Below are positions 36,083 through 47,188 of a stretch of DNA of 64,000 bases, piece by piece. This stretch comes from Tubulanus polymorphus. Taxonomy: Eukaryota; Nemertea; Palaeonemertea; Tubulaniformes; Tubulanidae. The notes under the pieces are model-generated. The model searched no databases. It was not told where the DNA came from and saw only the letters and a list, made by a program, of their open reading frames with translations. A program made the position numbers and the translations under genes. The stretch's first letter is position 1; every line of letters starts with the position of its first letter. Location of the stretch: positions 310,001-374,000 of the forward strand of contig NC_134030.1 in the NCBI RefSeq assembly GCF_964204645.1, in the 5' to 3' direction.

Positions 36083-36848
36083 AGGGGTTTGGCGATGAGC
36101 TTGGATTTAATCACGGGTTTGGCGATGAGCTTGGATTTAATCACAGGGGTTTGGCGATGAGCTTGGATTTAATCACAGGGGTTTGGCGATGAGCTTGGAT
36201 TTAATCACGGGTTTGGCGATGAGCTTGGATTTAATCACAGGGGTTTGGCGATGAGCTTGGATTTAATCACAGGGGTTTGGCGATGTGCTTGGATTTAATC
36301 ACAGGGGTTTGGCGATGAGCTTGGATTTAATCACAGGGGTTTGGCGATGAGCTTGGATTTAATCACAGGGGTTTGGCGATGTGCTTGGATTTAATCACAG
36401 GGGTTTGGCGATGAGCTTGGATTTAATCACAGGGGTTTGGCGATGAGCTTGGATTTAATCACAGGGGTTTGGCGATGTGCTTGGATTTAATCACAGGGGT
36501 TTGGCGATGAGCTTGGATTTAATCACAGGGGTTTGGCGATGAGCTTGGATTTAATCACAGGGGTTTGGCGATGTGCTTGGATTTAATCACAGGGGTTTGG
36601 CGATGAGCTTGGATTTAATCACAGGGGTTTGGCGATGAGCTTGGATTTAATCACAGGGGTTTGGCGATGTGCTTGGATTTAATCACAGGGGTTTGGCGAT
36701 GAGCTTGGATTTAATCACAGGGGTTTGGCGATGAGCTTGGATTTAATCACAGGGGTTTGGCGATGAGCTTGGATTTAATCACAGGGGTTTGGCGATGAGC
36801 TTGGATTTAATCACAGGGGTTTGGCGATGAGCTTGGATTTAATTTCCG
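36083..36848. repeat. 32-bp minisatellite with 96-bp higher-order repeat
   Basis: About 24 copies of GGGTTTGGCGATGAGCTTGG plus ATTTAATCACAG. The variant GATGTGC recurs exactly every 96 bp (36282, 36378, 36474, 36570, 36666), so trimers were amplified as a unit. It lies about 0.4 kb upstream of the UBXN4 start. Confidence 0.95.
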
Positions 36849-37230
36849 GGTTGTTGATAATCTCGCGAGAGTGGCGTTAAATATGAACTGCGAATAAATT
36901 CAAAATATCACGGAAATACCTTGTGTTTATATTGTTTATTTATCCGCTATAAAGTTCTGATAAACAATTGGTCGTTAAGAATCAGTATCCGACGGTCGTG
37001 ATGCTTTACTATATAAAATCACAAGGGATGAAACGCAGTTCAAGTCGAATAACCGAACAAAAAATATCTCGCAGTAGTCCTGCAGTGCTTTACCTACTGA
37101 GCCACAATGCAACCGTAGGTTCACCCTATTGACCCTATTCCAGCACTGATCCGTATGTCCGGGTAGGGTAGGGGCATCTCAATGAACCTCTCTTCATCTC
37201 TGTATATTTGTTGTATATTTTATAGATAAA

Positions 37231-40200
37231 ATGAAGTGGTTTGAAGGATCAATTCCGGACGCAATTCAGACAGCGAGACAAAAACATGCTTTATTTATAG
37301 TCTATATATCAGGTACTAGTTCCCCCCTCTACCCCCCTATCACCCCTCCACCCCTATATGGAACAGCTAACTGACTGGCGGTATTATTGTATTTGTCACA
37401 GGTGAAGATGATTTGTCTAAAAACATGGATGAAACTTGGGAAGATGAAACAGTGACAAAAATAGCAACGGATTCTAATTGTGTCGCGTTAAAACTAAAAG
37501 CTAGTAGGTGAGTTGAATAACCTCCATCCCCTCCCTTCATCCCCCCCTTCATCCCTCCCCTCATCCCTCCCTCCCCTCCCTCCCCCTGAAATACCTGTGA
37601 GTTGAATAGGTAGCCTCCCTTATTCCCCCCTCCCTCCCCCTGAAATACCTGTGAATTGAATAGCTAGCCTCCCTTATTCCCCCCTCCCTCCCCTCAATTA
37701 CCTGTGAGTTGAGTAAGTCCAATGAATAGGCCTCTAGTGTAGTCTCCCCTCCCTTCCTCCCTTCCTCCCTCTCTCCCTCTCCTTTTCCTTCTCTTCTTCT
37801 TCCCTCTCTCCCTCTCCTTCCTCCCTCTCCCTCTCCTTCCTCCCTCTCTCCCTCTCCTTCCTCCCTCTCCTTCCTCCCTCTCCTTCCTCCCTCTCTCTCT
37901 CTCCTTTTCCTTCTCTTCTCCTTCCTCCCTCTCTCTCTCTCCTTCCTCCCTCTCCCTCTCCTTCCTCCCTCTCTCCCTCTTCCTCTCGTGAATTACCTGT
38001 GAGTTGAATAGCTAGCCTCCCTCCTCTTGAAATATCTGTGTGAAGTCTAAGCAGACTTGTTACCTTGTGTTGAATATTGAAATGTATTTTGTTTTGTTTT
38101 TCAGTCAGGCTTGTGTTCAATTTTCAGAAATTTGTATCCTTTATTTAAAACTCACAGAACAATCAATAAGAGCTGCTTATTGAAAGCCCCTCCCCCTTTT
38201 ACGTGTTCACCTGTCAATCACTCACACACAAGGTTGTTTCTCATAACTGAATAATTAATTAGATCATGTGATCTGCGTGCCGAGTACTTATTTCATCGGG
38301 GATGATGGAAAACCGTTAGAAATAACGGGCGGACCTCAAACGCCTCCGCAGTTTACTCATACCCTCGAGTCCGTCGTTCTACGACATCGGTCAACACCAG
38401 AGGGCGCTACAGCGTCGTCATCATCAGCGGAAACCAATGAGAATGCAGCAACCGTATCCAAGGAAGAGAAAGTCCAGAGAGCGCAAGAATTACTGAACCA
38501 GAAACGACTTGAAAAATCTGAAAAAGAGGAGAAGGTAAGATCAGAACCCGGATCGGTTACAGGTGTAACGAACCCGGATCGGTATCAGGTGTAACGAACC
38601 CCGATCGGTTACAGGTGTAACGAACCAGGATCGGTAACAGGTGTAACGAACCCCGATCGGTTACAGGTGTAACGAACCCGGATCGGTAACAGGTGTAACG
38701 AACCCCGATCGGTTACAGGTGTAACGAACCCGGATCGGTAACAGGTGTAACGAACCCCGATCGGTTACAGGTGTAACGAACCCGGATCGGTTACAGGTGT
38801 AACGAACCCGGATCGGTTACAGCTGTAACGAACCCCGATCGGTTACAGGTGTAACGAACCCCGATCGGTTACAGGTGTAACGAACCGGTTACAGCTGTAA
38901 CGAACCCGGATCGGTTACAGGTGTAACGAACCCTGGAATTTAAATTGTAGGAAAAGTTGGAAAAGGAAAAAGAAAGAATTGAAGTCGGGAAACAAATGAC
39001 GAAATTCAAACAGTGGAAAGAAGAGAAAAACGCAGAGGAAATAAAGGATCAAATAAAGAAGGATAAATTAGAGGCGAAACAAGCACGAGAAAGAGTTCGC
39101 GCTCAAATTGAACAAGATCGGTAAGATTTTAGATTTACTACTCTAAGTCATAAGTCATTATTTGTATAAGTCATAAGTCAATTTTATGATTGTCCAAGCT
39201 AGGACAGTTTGTGACTCCGAGTTGTGACTTGTAAATCACTCGGATAGTTAGTCTGGTCACCGCTCACCGGACTTCATTGTCGTCGTCGTCATGGTAATAA
39301 TGAATTGTTTAATTAAAGAGCCGATCGCGCAGCTCGTTATAATCGTGAGAAATCGGAAAAAGAAACGTTAAAACAAGAAAAACTGAACGAGAAATTGAGG
39401 CAAGAACAAGAAACGGCGGCAGTGAATGCAGCTCAGAAGAGGTATAACTCTCTCCTACAACGTCACCTTCGAGTCAGATTCATCGATAACATTAACTACT
39501 GTTTGTATTGTTGTTTAAAATTAGTCTGGTTGCTAGGATACAGTTTCGTTTACCGGATGGTTCGTCTGTGACGCAGCATTTTCCGTCGGATGATTCATTA
39601 TCAACGGCTAGACTGTTTATATCACAGGTAATCAGAACCGCTGGTAGGGGGAGGGGAGGAGGTGGGGAGGGGGAGGAGGGGTGAGACGGGAGCTAGACTG
39701 TTTATATCACAGGTAATCAGAACCGCTGGTAGGGGGAGGGGAGGAGGTGGGGAGGGGGAGGAGGGGTGAGAGGGGAGCTAGACTGTTTATATCGCAGGTA
39801 ATCAGAACCGCTGGTAGGGGGAGGGGAGGAGGTGGGGAGGGGGAGGAGGTGGGGAGGGGGTGAGAGGGGAGCTAGACTGTTTATATCGCAGGTAATCAGA
39901 ACCGCTGGTAGGGGGAGGGGAGGAGGTGGGGAGGGGGAGGAGGTGGGGAGGGGGAGGAGGTGGGGAGGGGGTGAGAGGGGAGCTAGACTGTTTATATCGC
40001 AGGTAATCAGTACCGCTGGTAGGGGGAGGGGAGGAGGTGGGGAGGGGGAGGAGGGGTGAGATGTGAGGAGATATGAAAGGGAAGGTGAGAGACTCGGTTC
40101 TAATGTATTGTATTGTATCATTTCTAGCGTATTGGTGTATCGAATGTATCGTTAAGTACAATGTTTCCCAGACGAACGTTTACGGATGACGAAATGAGCG

Positions 40201-40789
40201 ATACATTTCGCAATCTCGGACTAGCTCCGTCTGCTGCTATTATTGTGATACCGGTGAGTACCACCAGGTGGAGCTGCTCTCTGACTAGCTCCGTCTGCTG
40301 CTATTATTGTGATACCGGTGAGTACCACCAGGTGGAGCTGCTCTCGGACTAGCTCCGTCTGCTGCTATTATTGTGATACCAGTGAGTACCACCAGGTGGA
40401 GCTGCTCTCTGACTTATTATTGATTATATTTCAGTCATCTAGTGCTGTAAGTCGACCATCAGGGGGCGCCGCTAGTATCGTAACGATGATTCTTGCTCCG
40501 TTTATTGCTATTTGGACATTCCTGTATTCATTACTGTTCGGTCGTCAGCATTCACCTGTCAATCAACCGGGATCATCATCAGTAGCCACGCCTCCTCCAT
40601 CCACTGACACTACCGCTACTGGGTACGTATCTCCCATAGTAACCATCAATCGACCTGTTGACGACCCGTTGTATTGTTGTGATGTATTGTTTCAGCGGTG
40701 TTCGACGTCGTCAAGGGAGATTACACGATTTACGTCCGGATGGAGATGACAACGCCACCTGGAATGGCAATTCTACGCAACAGATGTAA
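37231..40789 (+). CDS. UBXN4: UBXN4 (erasin), UBX-domain ERAD adaptor
   Basis: Ten exons: 37231-37312, 37402-37507, 38105-38133, 38263-38534, 38951-39120, 39319-39441, 39525-39627, 40128-40253, 40435-40622, 40696-40789; 430 residues (human about 508). The family member is an ER-membrane protein that recruits p97/VCP to ER-associated degradation. It opens MKWFEGSIPDAIQTARQ with a thioredoxin-like/UAS-type fold (TWEDETVTKIA, FSEIYHVICVPSTYFIG). A Lys/Glu coiled coil follows in exons 5-6. The UBX domain (VARIQFRLPDGSSVTQHFPS to GLAPSAAIIVIP) keeps the family MFPRR p97-binding loop (TMFPRRTFTDDE). A membrane hairpin (TMILAPFIAIWTFLYSLL) and the conserved end NATWNGNSTQQM follow. A 5' UTR exon is likely, as TATAG lies just before the start. 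Several introns carry arrays built from the adjoining splice site. Confidence 0.95.
37508..38040. repeat. CT-rich repeats with copies of the exon 2 donor
   Basis: Pyrimidine-rich (CTCCCTCC, CCTTCCTCCCTCTC) DNA in UBXN4 intron 2. The donor sequence GTGAGTTGAATA recurs near 37597, 37703 and 38009, with a GTGAATTGAATA variant near 37650, each next to TAGCCTCCCT or similar. Confidence 0.8.
38542..38935. repeat. 26-bp minisatellite in UBXN4 intron 4
   Basis: About 15 copies of AACCCGGATCGGTTACAGGT plus GTAACG. It starts 8 bp after the exon 4 donor and ends about 15 bp before the exon 5 acceptor, so it makes up nearly the whole intron. Confidence 0.95.
39628..40065 (+). repeat. Array of UBXN4 exon 7 end plus donor
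   Basis: The last about 20 nt of exon 7 and its donor (TTATATCACAG/GTAATC) are repeated four times downstream, with decoy GT at 39713, 39798, 39892 and 40003, separated by G-rich spacer (GGGGAGGAGGTGGGGAGG). Copies 3-5 have TCGCAG in place of TCACAG. Confidence 0.95.
40254..40425 (+). repeat. 64-bp array of UBXN4 exon 8 end plus donor
   Basis: The end of exon 8 (CCGTCTGCTGCTATTATTGT, GATACC) with donor GTGAGTACC recurs twice, with decoy GT at 40318 and 40382, exactly 64 bp apart. Each unit also contains CCACCAGGTGGAG. Confidence 0.95.
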
Positions 40790-40944
40790 ACGGTGCTGCC
40801 CTCAAGGGGTTTGTGTTTGAACACTAGATGTCGCCGGTGTCTGTGTGTTAGTTAAACTAACTGACACTAGGTGTCGCCGGTGTTTCTGTTTTTATTGTTA
40901 AATTATTTACCTGCATAAATAATGATTTTCGTCAATTGTACAAT

Positions 40945-40950
40945 AATAAA
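40945..40950 (+). promoter_or_regulatory. Poly(A) signal for UBXN4
   Basis: AATAAA about 155 bp after the stop codon. Confidence 0.65.
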
Positions 40951-41079
40951 AACTTGTAGCTTTTTGTTTGGTGTGGAATAAAATTTTATCACTAACAAAA
41001 AAAAATTGTTTTAGATTTTAGATTAGGGTTTGCATCGACACCCACTTACCAGGGTTCAATTCTACTAGGATTCAATTCC

Positions 41080-41760
41080 TGATGTTGCTGAATAGAGGAT
41101 GTACAGGGTTGTCCCGGGTTCGATCCCAGTAATTACTGACACTGATTCAGAGTGGTCCTGATGCTGAATAGAGGATGTACAGGGGTGTCCCGGGTTCGAT
41201 CCCAGTAATTACTGAAACTGATTCAGAGTGGTCCTGATGCTGAATAAAGGATGTACAGGGGTGTCCCGGGTTCGAACCCGGTAATTACTGATACTGACCT
41301 GTTTCGGAGTTGTACTGATGCTGAATAGAGGATTACAGGGGTATCCCGGGTTCGAACCCAAATTACTTATCAACTGACAAAATTGAGACGTGCTGCCCAC
41401 TACACCGTCCGGTGCTGCCGCTATGCTCAACATTAGCGGATGTTTCATACACTAACGTCAATCGACTCTGGCAATCAAGGAGAGTCCACTGCCAGAGTCA
41501 GTTCGTGTTAGTTTATGCAAAATCCGCTAATGTCGATCATAGCGGCAGCACCGTACAGTACAGTTTATTGACACCGAATCAGTGTCGATCACTGGGCCCT
41601 GATACCGAATTGAGGATTTACAGGGGTCTCCTGGGTTCGTACCCAGTACAACCTGATATAGAGTTACAGTTAAGCCGCTACTGATTCAGAGTGCGGTCCC
41701 GATGCTGCTGAAGAGAGTATAAACAGGGGTGTCCCGGGTTCAAAACCGGTCCATTGCTGA
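41080..41760. repeat. 76-bp repeats and hairpin, left half of an inverted duplication
   Basis: Three to four 76-bp units with the palindrome CCCGGGTTCGAACCCGG, then the hairpin element at 41410-41553, then diverged units. The same order occurs in reverse complement at about 46.6-47.7 kb. Confidence 0.85.
41410..41553. mobile_element. 144-bp hairpin MITE, copy A
   Basis: Terminal repeats CGGTGCTGCCGCTATG and the inverse CATAGCGGCAGCACCG, with further inner pairing (GACTCTGGCA/TGCCAGAGTC). An equal-length copy in inverse orientation lies at 47001-47144. Confidence 0.85.
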
Positions 41761-42384
41761 TTAGAGGAGGTACAGATTTACTGTATCCTAGCAACCATCA
41801 GTAATTACTGAAATGCCTCGAAACAAAGATAAAAACCAGAGATCCTCGATTATTTGATACCATTTTTATTCACTATCATAAAACACCATCGATCACGCTA
41901 CAATTACCCACACGACCTTGAGCTATGTTCTATTGTCAGTCACCACTAAAGCACGGAGCAGAACATTACAATTACTAATCTGAAATTGATATATCACAGT
42001 TTACGCCCCATTCGTTTTGTCGCTTAAAGTCTGGAATAGATTATGGTAGTTTGCTAGGGAAAGCGATAGGCAGCTATATGGATAGCCTACAAGTGGATGG
42101 CCACACGGCAGACCCAGATAATGCACATATAAGTTTTGCATAAAGCTTTTACCAGATTTAAATCCACACCATCCATCTCACAGAACCAAAACCACTTGGA
42201 ATCAAACCTATATTTGTGAATGTGTTCTGTTCGGGCGCTTGAAGGGTTCAGCTGCATCTGTGAGAACTGCGCAAATATAGATTTCAACAACATCAGAAAA
42301 ACTAGATAATTTCCTATCGAAATCAACTAAGAATATAATGGGCGTATGAATATAGCGAAATACCTGCAGGACTGCGATCAATCT
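41761..42384. other. Non-coding, no gene seen
   Basis: Single-copy DNA; short frames without gene features. Confidence 0.35.
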
Positions 42385-42705
42385 ACAAACCCTTTTGGTT
42401 TACCCCAATCTACACAAACCCTTTTGGTTTACCCCAATCTACACAAACCCTTTTGGTTTACCCCAATCTACACAAACCCTTTTGGTTTACCCCAATCTAC
42501 ATAAACCCTATTGGTTTACCCCAATCTACAAACCCCATTGGTTTACCCCGATCTACAAACCCCATTGGTTTACCCCGATCTACAAACCCCATTGGTTTAC
42601 CCCAATCTACAAACCCCATTGGTTTACCCCAATCTACAAACCCCATTGGTTTACCCCGATCTACAAACCCCATTGGTTTCCCCGATCTACAAACCCCATT
42701 ATTAG
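42385..42705. repeat. 27/29-bp minisatellite
   Basis: Units of CCTTTTGGTTTACCCCAATC, then CCCATTGGTTTACCCCGATC. Related by core to the array at 43.3-44.3 kb; a short intermediate version is at about 43040-43100. Confidence 0.95.
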
Positions 42706-43316
42706 GGTTATACGCATATGTTTCTCAGTGAATAATTTATTTGTTGGAAATAATGAAATGATAGAAATCTCTCAAGTTTCCTTTGTGTGAAATAACAATC
42801 TGTGAAAAATGCAATATCTTACGCAGGATGACGTCATTGGTGGCCCCAAGAACTGCATCGAGTAATCAAGAATTTGACTGATTGCAAAATGGCGCTATGA
42901 TAATTTTGTTATTGCTTCATGCGATGTGATCCAAACTTGACAAATATCCCGAAAACCTATCGATTTAATCATTCAAATAGAAATTGAATAAACGCATAGT
43001 TGCATGATATTATATAGAAAATGCGAAATATATGAGACGTCTACAAACCGCACGGGGTACTCCGATTTACAAAAACCGCACGGGGTACTCCAATTTACTC
43101 AAGCCCATGTTGTCCTGGACCCCTATACGCAATATATCTCAGTGAATGATTTATTTGTTCGAAAACAATCGGGAAATAATGAAATAATGCGTTAGAAATC
43201 TCTCAAATAGAAACAGAGCATAGAATCATCTGAATGAACACAAATCCTCTCTCTATTGGAGAAATTATCCGTTTAGAAATCTCAACTAGAAACCTGTAGC
43301 ACATCCAGAACAATAA
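42706..43316. repeat. Diverged copies of the promoter region of the small secreted-peptide gene
   Basis: Sequences such as GAAATAATGAAATAATGCG and GTTTAGAAATCTCAA occur here and again at about 44850-44930, 45045-45095 and 45180-45225, the last directly upstream of the peptide gene. This suggests old tandem duplication of its 5' flank. Confidence 0.55.
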
Positions 43317-44305
43317 ATGCTAAACACCATTGGAGTATCCCGGATCTACGTAAACACCATTGCGGTATCCCGGATCTACGTAAACACCATTGGGGTATCC
43401 CGGATCTACGTAAACACCATTGCGGTATCCCGGATCTACGTAAACACCATTGGGGTACCCCGGATCTACGTAAACACTATTGGGGTATCCCGGATCTACG
43501 TAAACACCATTGGGGTATCCCGGATCTACGTAAACACCATTGGGGTATCCCGGATCTACGTAAACACCATTGGGGTATCCCGGATCTACGTAAACCCCAT
43601 TGGGGTATCCCGGATCTACGTAAACACCATTGGGGTATCCCGGATCTACGTAAACCCCATTGGGGTATCCCGGATCTACGTAAACACCATTGGGGTATCC
43701 CGGATCTACGTAAACACCATTGGGGTATCCCGGATCTACGTAAACCCCATTGGGGTATCCCGGATCTACGTAAACACCATTGGGGTATCCCTGATCTACG
43801 TAAACCCCATTGGGGTATCCCGGATCTACGTAAACACCATTGGGGTATCCCGGATCTACGTAAACCCCATTGGGGTATCCCGGATCTACGTAAACACCAT
43901 TGGGGTATCCCTGATCTACGTAAACACCATTGGGGTATCCCGGATCTACGTAAACACCATTGGGGTATCCCGGATCTACGTAAACACCATTGGGGTATCC
44001 CGGATCTACGTAAACCCCATTGGGGTATCCCGGATCTACGTAAACACCATTGGGGTATCCCGGATCTACGTAAACCCCATTGGGGTATCCCGGATCTACG
44101 TAAACACCATTGGGGTATCCCGGATCTACGTAAACCCCATTGGGGTATCCCGGATCTACGTAAACCCCATTGGGGTATCCCGGATCTACGTAAACACCAT
44201 TGGGGTATCCCTGATCTACGTAAACACCATTGGGGTATCCCGGATCTACGTAAACACCATTGGGGTATCCCGGATCTACGTAAACACATTGGGGTATCCC
44301 AATCT
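43317..44305. repeat. 30-bp minisatellite, 33 units
   Basis: Nearly uniform units of ACCATTGGGGTATCCCGGAT plus CTACGTAAAC. As 30 is a multiple of three and the unit lacks stops, long frames are open on both strands; they are not genes. Confidence 0.97.
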
Positions 44306-44368
44306 ATAAAACCCAATTTACCAGTCCATCACGATTGGTAAAACACAATATCCGTGTTGACGCGATGA

Positions 44369-44549
44369 GGAGAGAATCCCACAATGATAATAAAAAGTCC
44401 GAAAATGAAACTTCGAGATAGTAGTTTATTCAACGTTTCGACTATATCCTTCCTGAAGATGACTATTAGGATATAGTCGAAACGTTGAATAAACTACTAT
44501 CTCGAAGTTTCATTTTCGGACTTTTTATTATCATTGTGGGATTCTCTCC
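44369..44549. mobile_element. 181-bp near-perfect palindrome
   Basis: Left arm GGAGAGAATCCCACAATGAT and right arm ATCATTGTGGGATTCTCTCC; the arms are inverse copies through about 80 bp with a short centre (CTTCCTGAAGATGACTATTA). A hairpin transposable element or a very recent inverted duplication. Confidence 0.9.
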
Positions 44550-45330
44550 TTACCAGTCCATGTTTTCCTGGACCCCTTATGAAACTGATGTACGCATTAT
44601 CGAAGAAATACACAATTCGAATTTTCTATGATAAGATTCATCAATTTGAAACCACAAAGTTTCGGCTGTTGACTAACGCAGCCATCATCGGGTGGAATTT
44701 AGCCAACAACCGAAACGTTATTTGCAGTTTCAAATAAAAATGATAATTTAAAACATATAAAATTGGAATTGTGGGATTTGTTCGATAATCTGCAGTGTGC
44801 ACGGATTTGAGTATTCGACTACTTTTATACACAATAAGCTCGAAAACAATCGAGAAATAATGAAATAATGCGATAGACTAATCTCTCAAATAGAAACAGA
44901 GCATAGAATCATCTGAATGCGACCAATAATCGTCATCGATTATTTCGTTTTATTGATTTCTTTTCGTTCGAATGCAATCTGAACAAAATGCGTGAAAACA
45001 CATCACATCAGAACAATTAATCTTCAGTGAATTCCTCGTTCGAAGCAATCGAGAAATAATCCGTTAGAAATATCTCAAGTAGAAAGGTGCAGCGCGTCAG
45101 AAAATAGAAAATGACCTGAACAAATGAACGTATAACCAATAATCAGTGGAATCCATTGTTCGTTTTGTGTTCGAAAGCAATTGAGAAATAATCCGTTTAG
45201 AAATCTCAAGTAAAAGCCTGTAGCGCGTCGGGATAAAAGCGATTGTTTCTGAATGTTTCGATGTCCATTACAACTGGTTTCATATTCTGTGTGGTTCATA
45301 CGAAGCTGATATCGTCATCTCCAAGTCATC

Positions 45331-46507
45331 ATGAATAAAACACTATTTCTCGTTGCGTTGGGTATGTACACAGTTAGGGTAAGGGTTTATCTCAGAGGTA
45401 TGGAGTTAGTAGGAGGGTCAGGGCTTAGGGGACTGAACCGAAGGTTTGGAGTCCCCCCACTAGTGCACGGGAAGCGGGTTATCCCTGTAAAAAAGTAGTA
45501 AGAGTTAATTGTTGTAGTGAGGCGGTCTACGGGACGTTGATGCCTCGGGGCGTGTTCGTGTCGAGTCGTCGTATCCAGTCTTGTTCGGCTGCTTCGCGGA
45601 TCGGTCTCGTGGAACCTGGTAGGTGTTGGAGACCGTACACCCGAAAGTGTTCGCGGGTGCGGTAACTCCAATCACCGCGAGGCGTCTCCGGGGGGTTGGC
45701 GGTTAGGTCTCCTCTCACAAGAATATTTGAAAAAAAGGATCATTTTCTGAGCATCTTTATCGGGGTGGATCTGGGGAAATCCGCTAAATCCGCCCCTATT
45801 TATAGCGGTTCTGAGATCGACCACAGGTTCATGTGCCCTTTTCTATTTTCGTATAATGAAGTGTTGTTTGTGTTTCTAGCATTGTAGCACGCGCCGGGTT
45901 TAGTGCGGGTGGTTTTCCCTTGTAAAATAAAGAATTTTGACCATGGCTTTATATAAAAAAGGATATTTTGATGATTAAAAGGGGTCCGAGTCAAATACCT
46001 CCCCCCTCCCCCTCATAAATCCGCCCAAGCTCGCAGGGGTTCAGTGCATTAAGCGGGACATTCATTAAGGGTGCAGTCATTAAGGGGAGGCAGTCATTAA
46101 GGGGGCAGTCATTGAGGGGGTCAGTTATCTATTTTCGACAATATTAAGTTTATTTCTTAAGTAGTCAATAAAGTTTTTAGGTGAATTTGTTGAGGTCTTT
46201 TTATTCATAACTAATTTTCATAACTGTTTAGTTAATGCTAGTTTCTTTCTCTGTTGATATAGTGTTATCAGTGGTGATGAATGCTCATGGTTTTGACTGG
46301 CCCGGAGAGAGTGTGGTTAGAGAATCTTGTGAGAAAAATGTGTGCAACACAATTAACACCGATACGTGTGTGAAGGATTGCCTGTACGCGGTGAGAACTC
46401 ATCACGAATGTCAAGGTCACGACACCACTGATAATATAGTCGGCTGTACCGGGTATATGATCGTTACAAGGTTGAACAATGTGAGGAATAAACTCAAAGC
46501 CGCATAA
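45331..46507 (+). CDS. Small secreted six-cysteine protein
   Basis: Two exons, 45331-45361 and 46263-46507, join in frame to 91 residues; donor GTATGT, acceptor ATATAG. Residues 1-20 are a clear signal peptide (MNKTLFLVALVLSVVMNAHG). The mature chain FDWPGESVVRESCEKNVC has six cysteines (33, 38, 46, 50, 60, 72), suggesting three disulphides, and a basic end (NNVRNKLKAA). AATAAA lies 28 bp after the stop and a GATAAAAG box about 100 bp before the start, which supports a real transcript. I do not recognise the family. It could be a secreted effector, a hormone-like or an antimicrobial peptide; this is not decided by the sequence. Its upstream flank is repeated at 42.7-45.2 kb. Confidence 0.75.
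45380..45720 (-). pseudogene. GC-rich possible retroelement fragment in the intron
   Basis: The minus-strand frame reads DWSYRTREHFRVYGLQHLPG and then EQDWIRRLDTNTPRGINVP. The pattern E..WI..L.T..P.GIN looks like the C-terminal end of some retroelement polyproteins; this is from memory and weak. The base composition differs from the AT-rich surroundings. Confidence 0.3.
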
Positions 46508-46534
46508 ACAAAAATGATGTAAAGAAATTTCAGA

Positions 46535-46540
46535 AATAAA
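46535..46540 (+). promoter_or_regulatory. Poly(A) signal for the six-cysteine gene
   Basis: AATAAA 28 bp after the TAA. Confidence 0.65.
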
Positions 46541-46608
46541 GATAACGATGAAAATTGAAATTATAGAAATTACTTCAATTTATTCTTTTAATGCTGCGGA
46601 GTTTACTA

Positions 46609-46975
46609 TGACTAAGTATCAGTGATTACTGGGTTCGAACCCGGGACACCCGTGTACATCCTCTCTTCAACATCAGGACCACTCTGAATCAGTATCAGTG
46701 ATTACTGGGTTCGAACCCGGGACACCCGTGTACATCCTCTCTTCAACATCAGGACCACTCTGAATCAGTATCAGTAATTACTGGATTCGAACCCAGGACA
46801 CCCGTGTACATCCTCTCTTCAACATCAGGACCACTCTGAATCAGTATCAGTGATTACTGGGTTCGAACCCGGGACACCCCTGTACATCCTCTCTTCAACA
46901 TCAGGACCACTCTGAATCAGTATCAGTAATTACTGGATTCGAACCCGGGACACTCTTGTACACACTCGCCACTGA
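46609..46975. repeat. 76-bp minisatellite
   Basis: Five units of GGGTTCGAACCCGGGACACC plus CATCCTCTCTTCAACATCAG, period exactly 76. Reverse orientation of the units at 41.1-41.4 kb. Confidence 0.95.
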
Positions 46976-47000
46976 TCTAGTGTTAGTAAACCATGCTATA

Positions 47001-47144
47001 CGGTGCTGCCGCTATGATCGACATTAGCGGATTTTGCATAAACTAACACGAACTGACTCTGGCAGTAGACTCTCCTTGATTCCCAGAGTCGATTCACGTT
47101 AGTGTATGAAAAATCCGCTTATGTTGAGCATAGCGGCAGCACCG
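47001..47144. mobile_element. 144-bp hairpin MITE, copy B
   Basis: Same element and length as 41410-41553, reverse orientation, with the same flanking GGGCAGCACGTCTCAATTTT. Confidence 0.85.
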
Positions 47145-47188
47145 GACGGTGTAGTGGGCAGCACGTCTCAATTTTCTCAGTTGATCAG

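Noticed and set aside
41080-41370. tRNA gene cluster, because of repeated GGTTCGAACCC
   Set aside because: The string is part of an 18-bp palindrome in a 76-bp unit; no acceptor, D or anticodon stems can be formed.
43317-44305. CRISPR array
   Set aside because: Repeat units are contiguous with no unique spacers, and this is animal DNA. The same holds for the arrays at 6.1, 22.6, 36.1, 51.0 and 52.4 kb.
43317-44309. 330-codon plus-strand and 279-codon minus-strand ORFs
   Set aside because: Both are made only of the 30-bp minisatellite and are open because the unit length is divisible by three and lacks stops.
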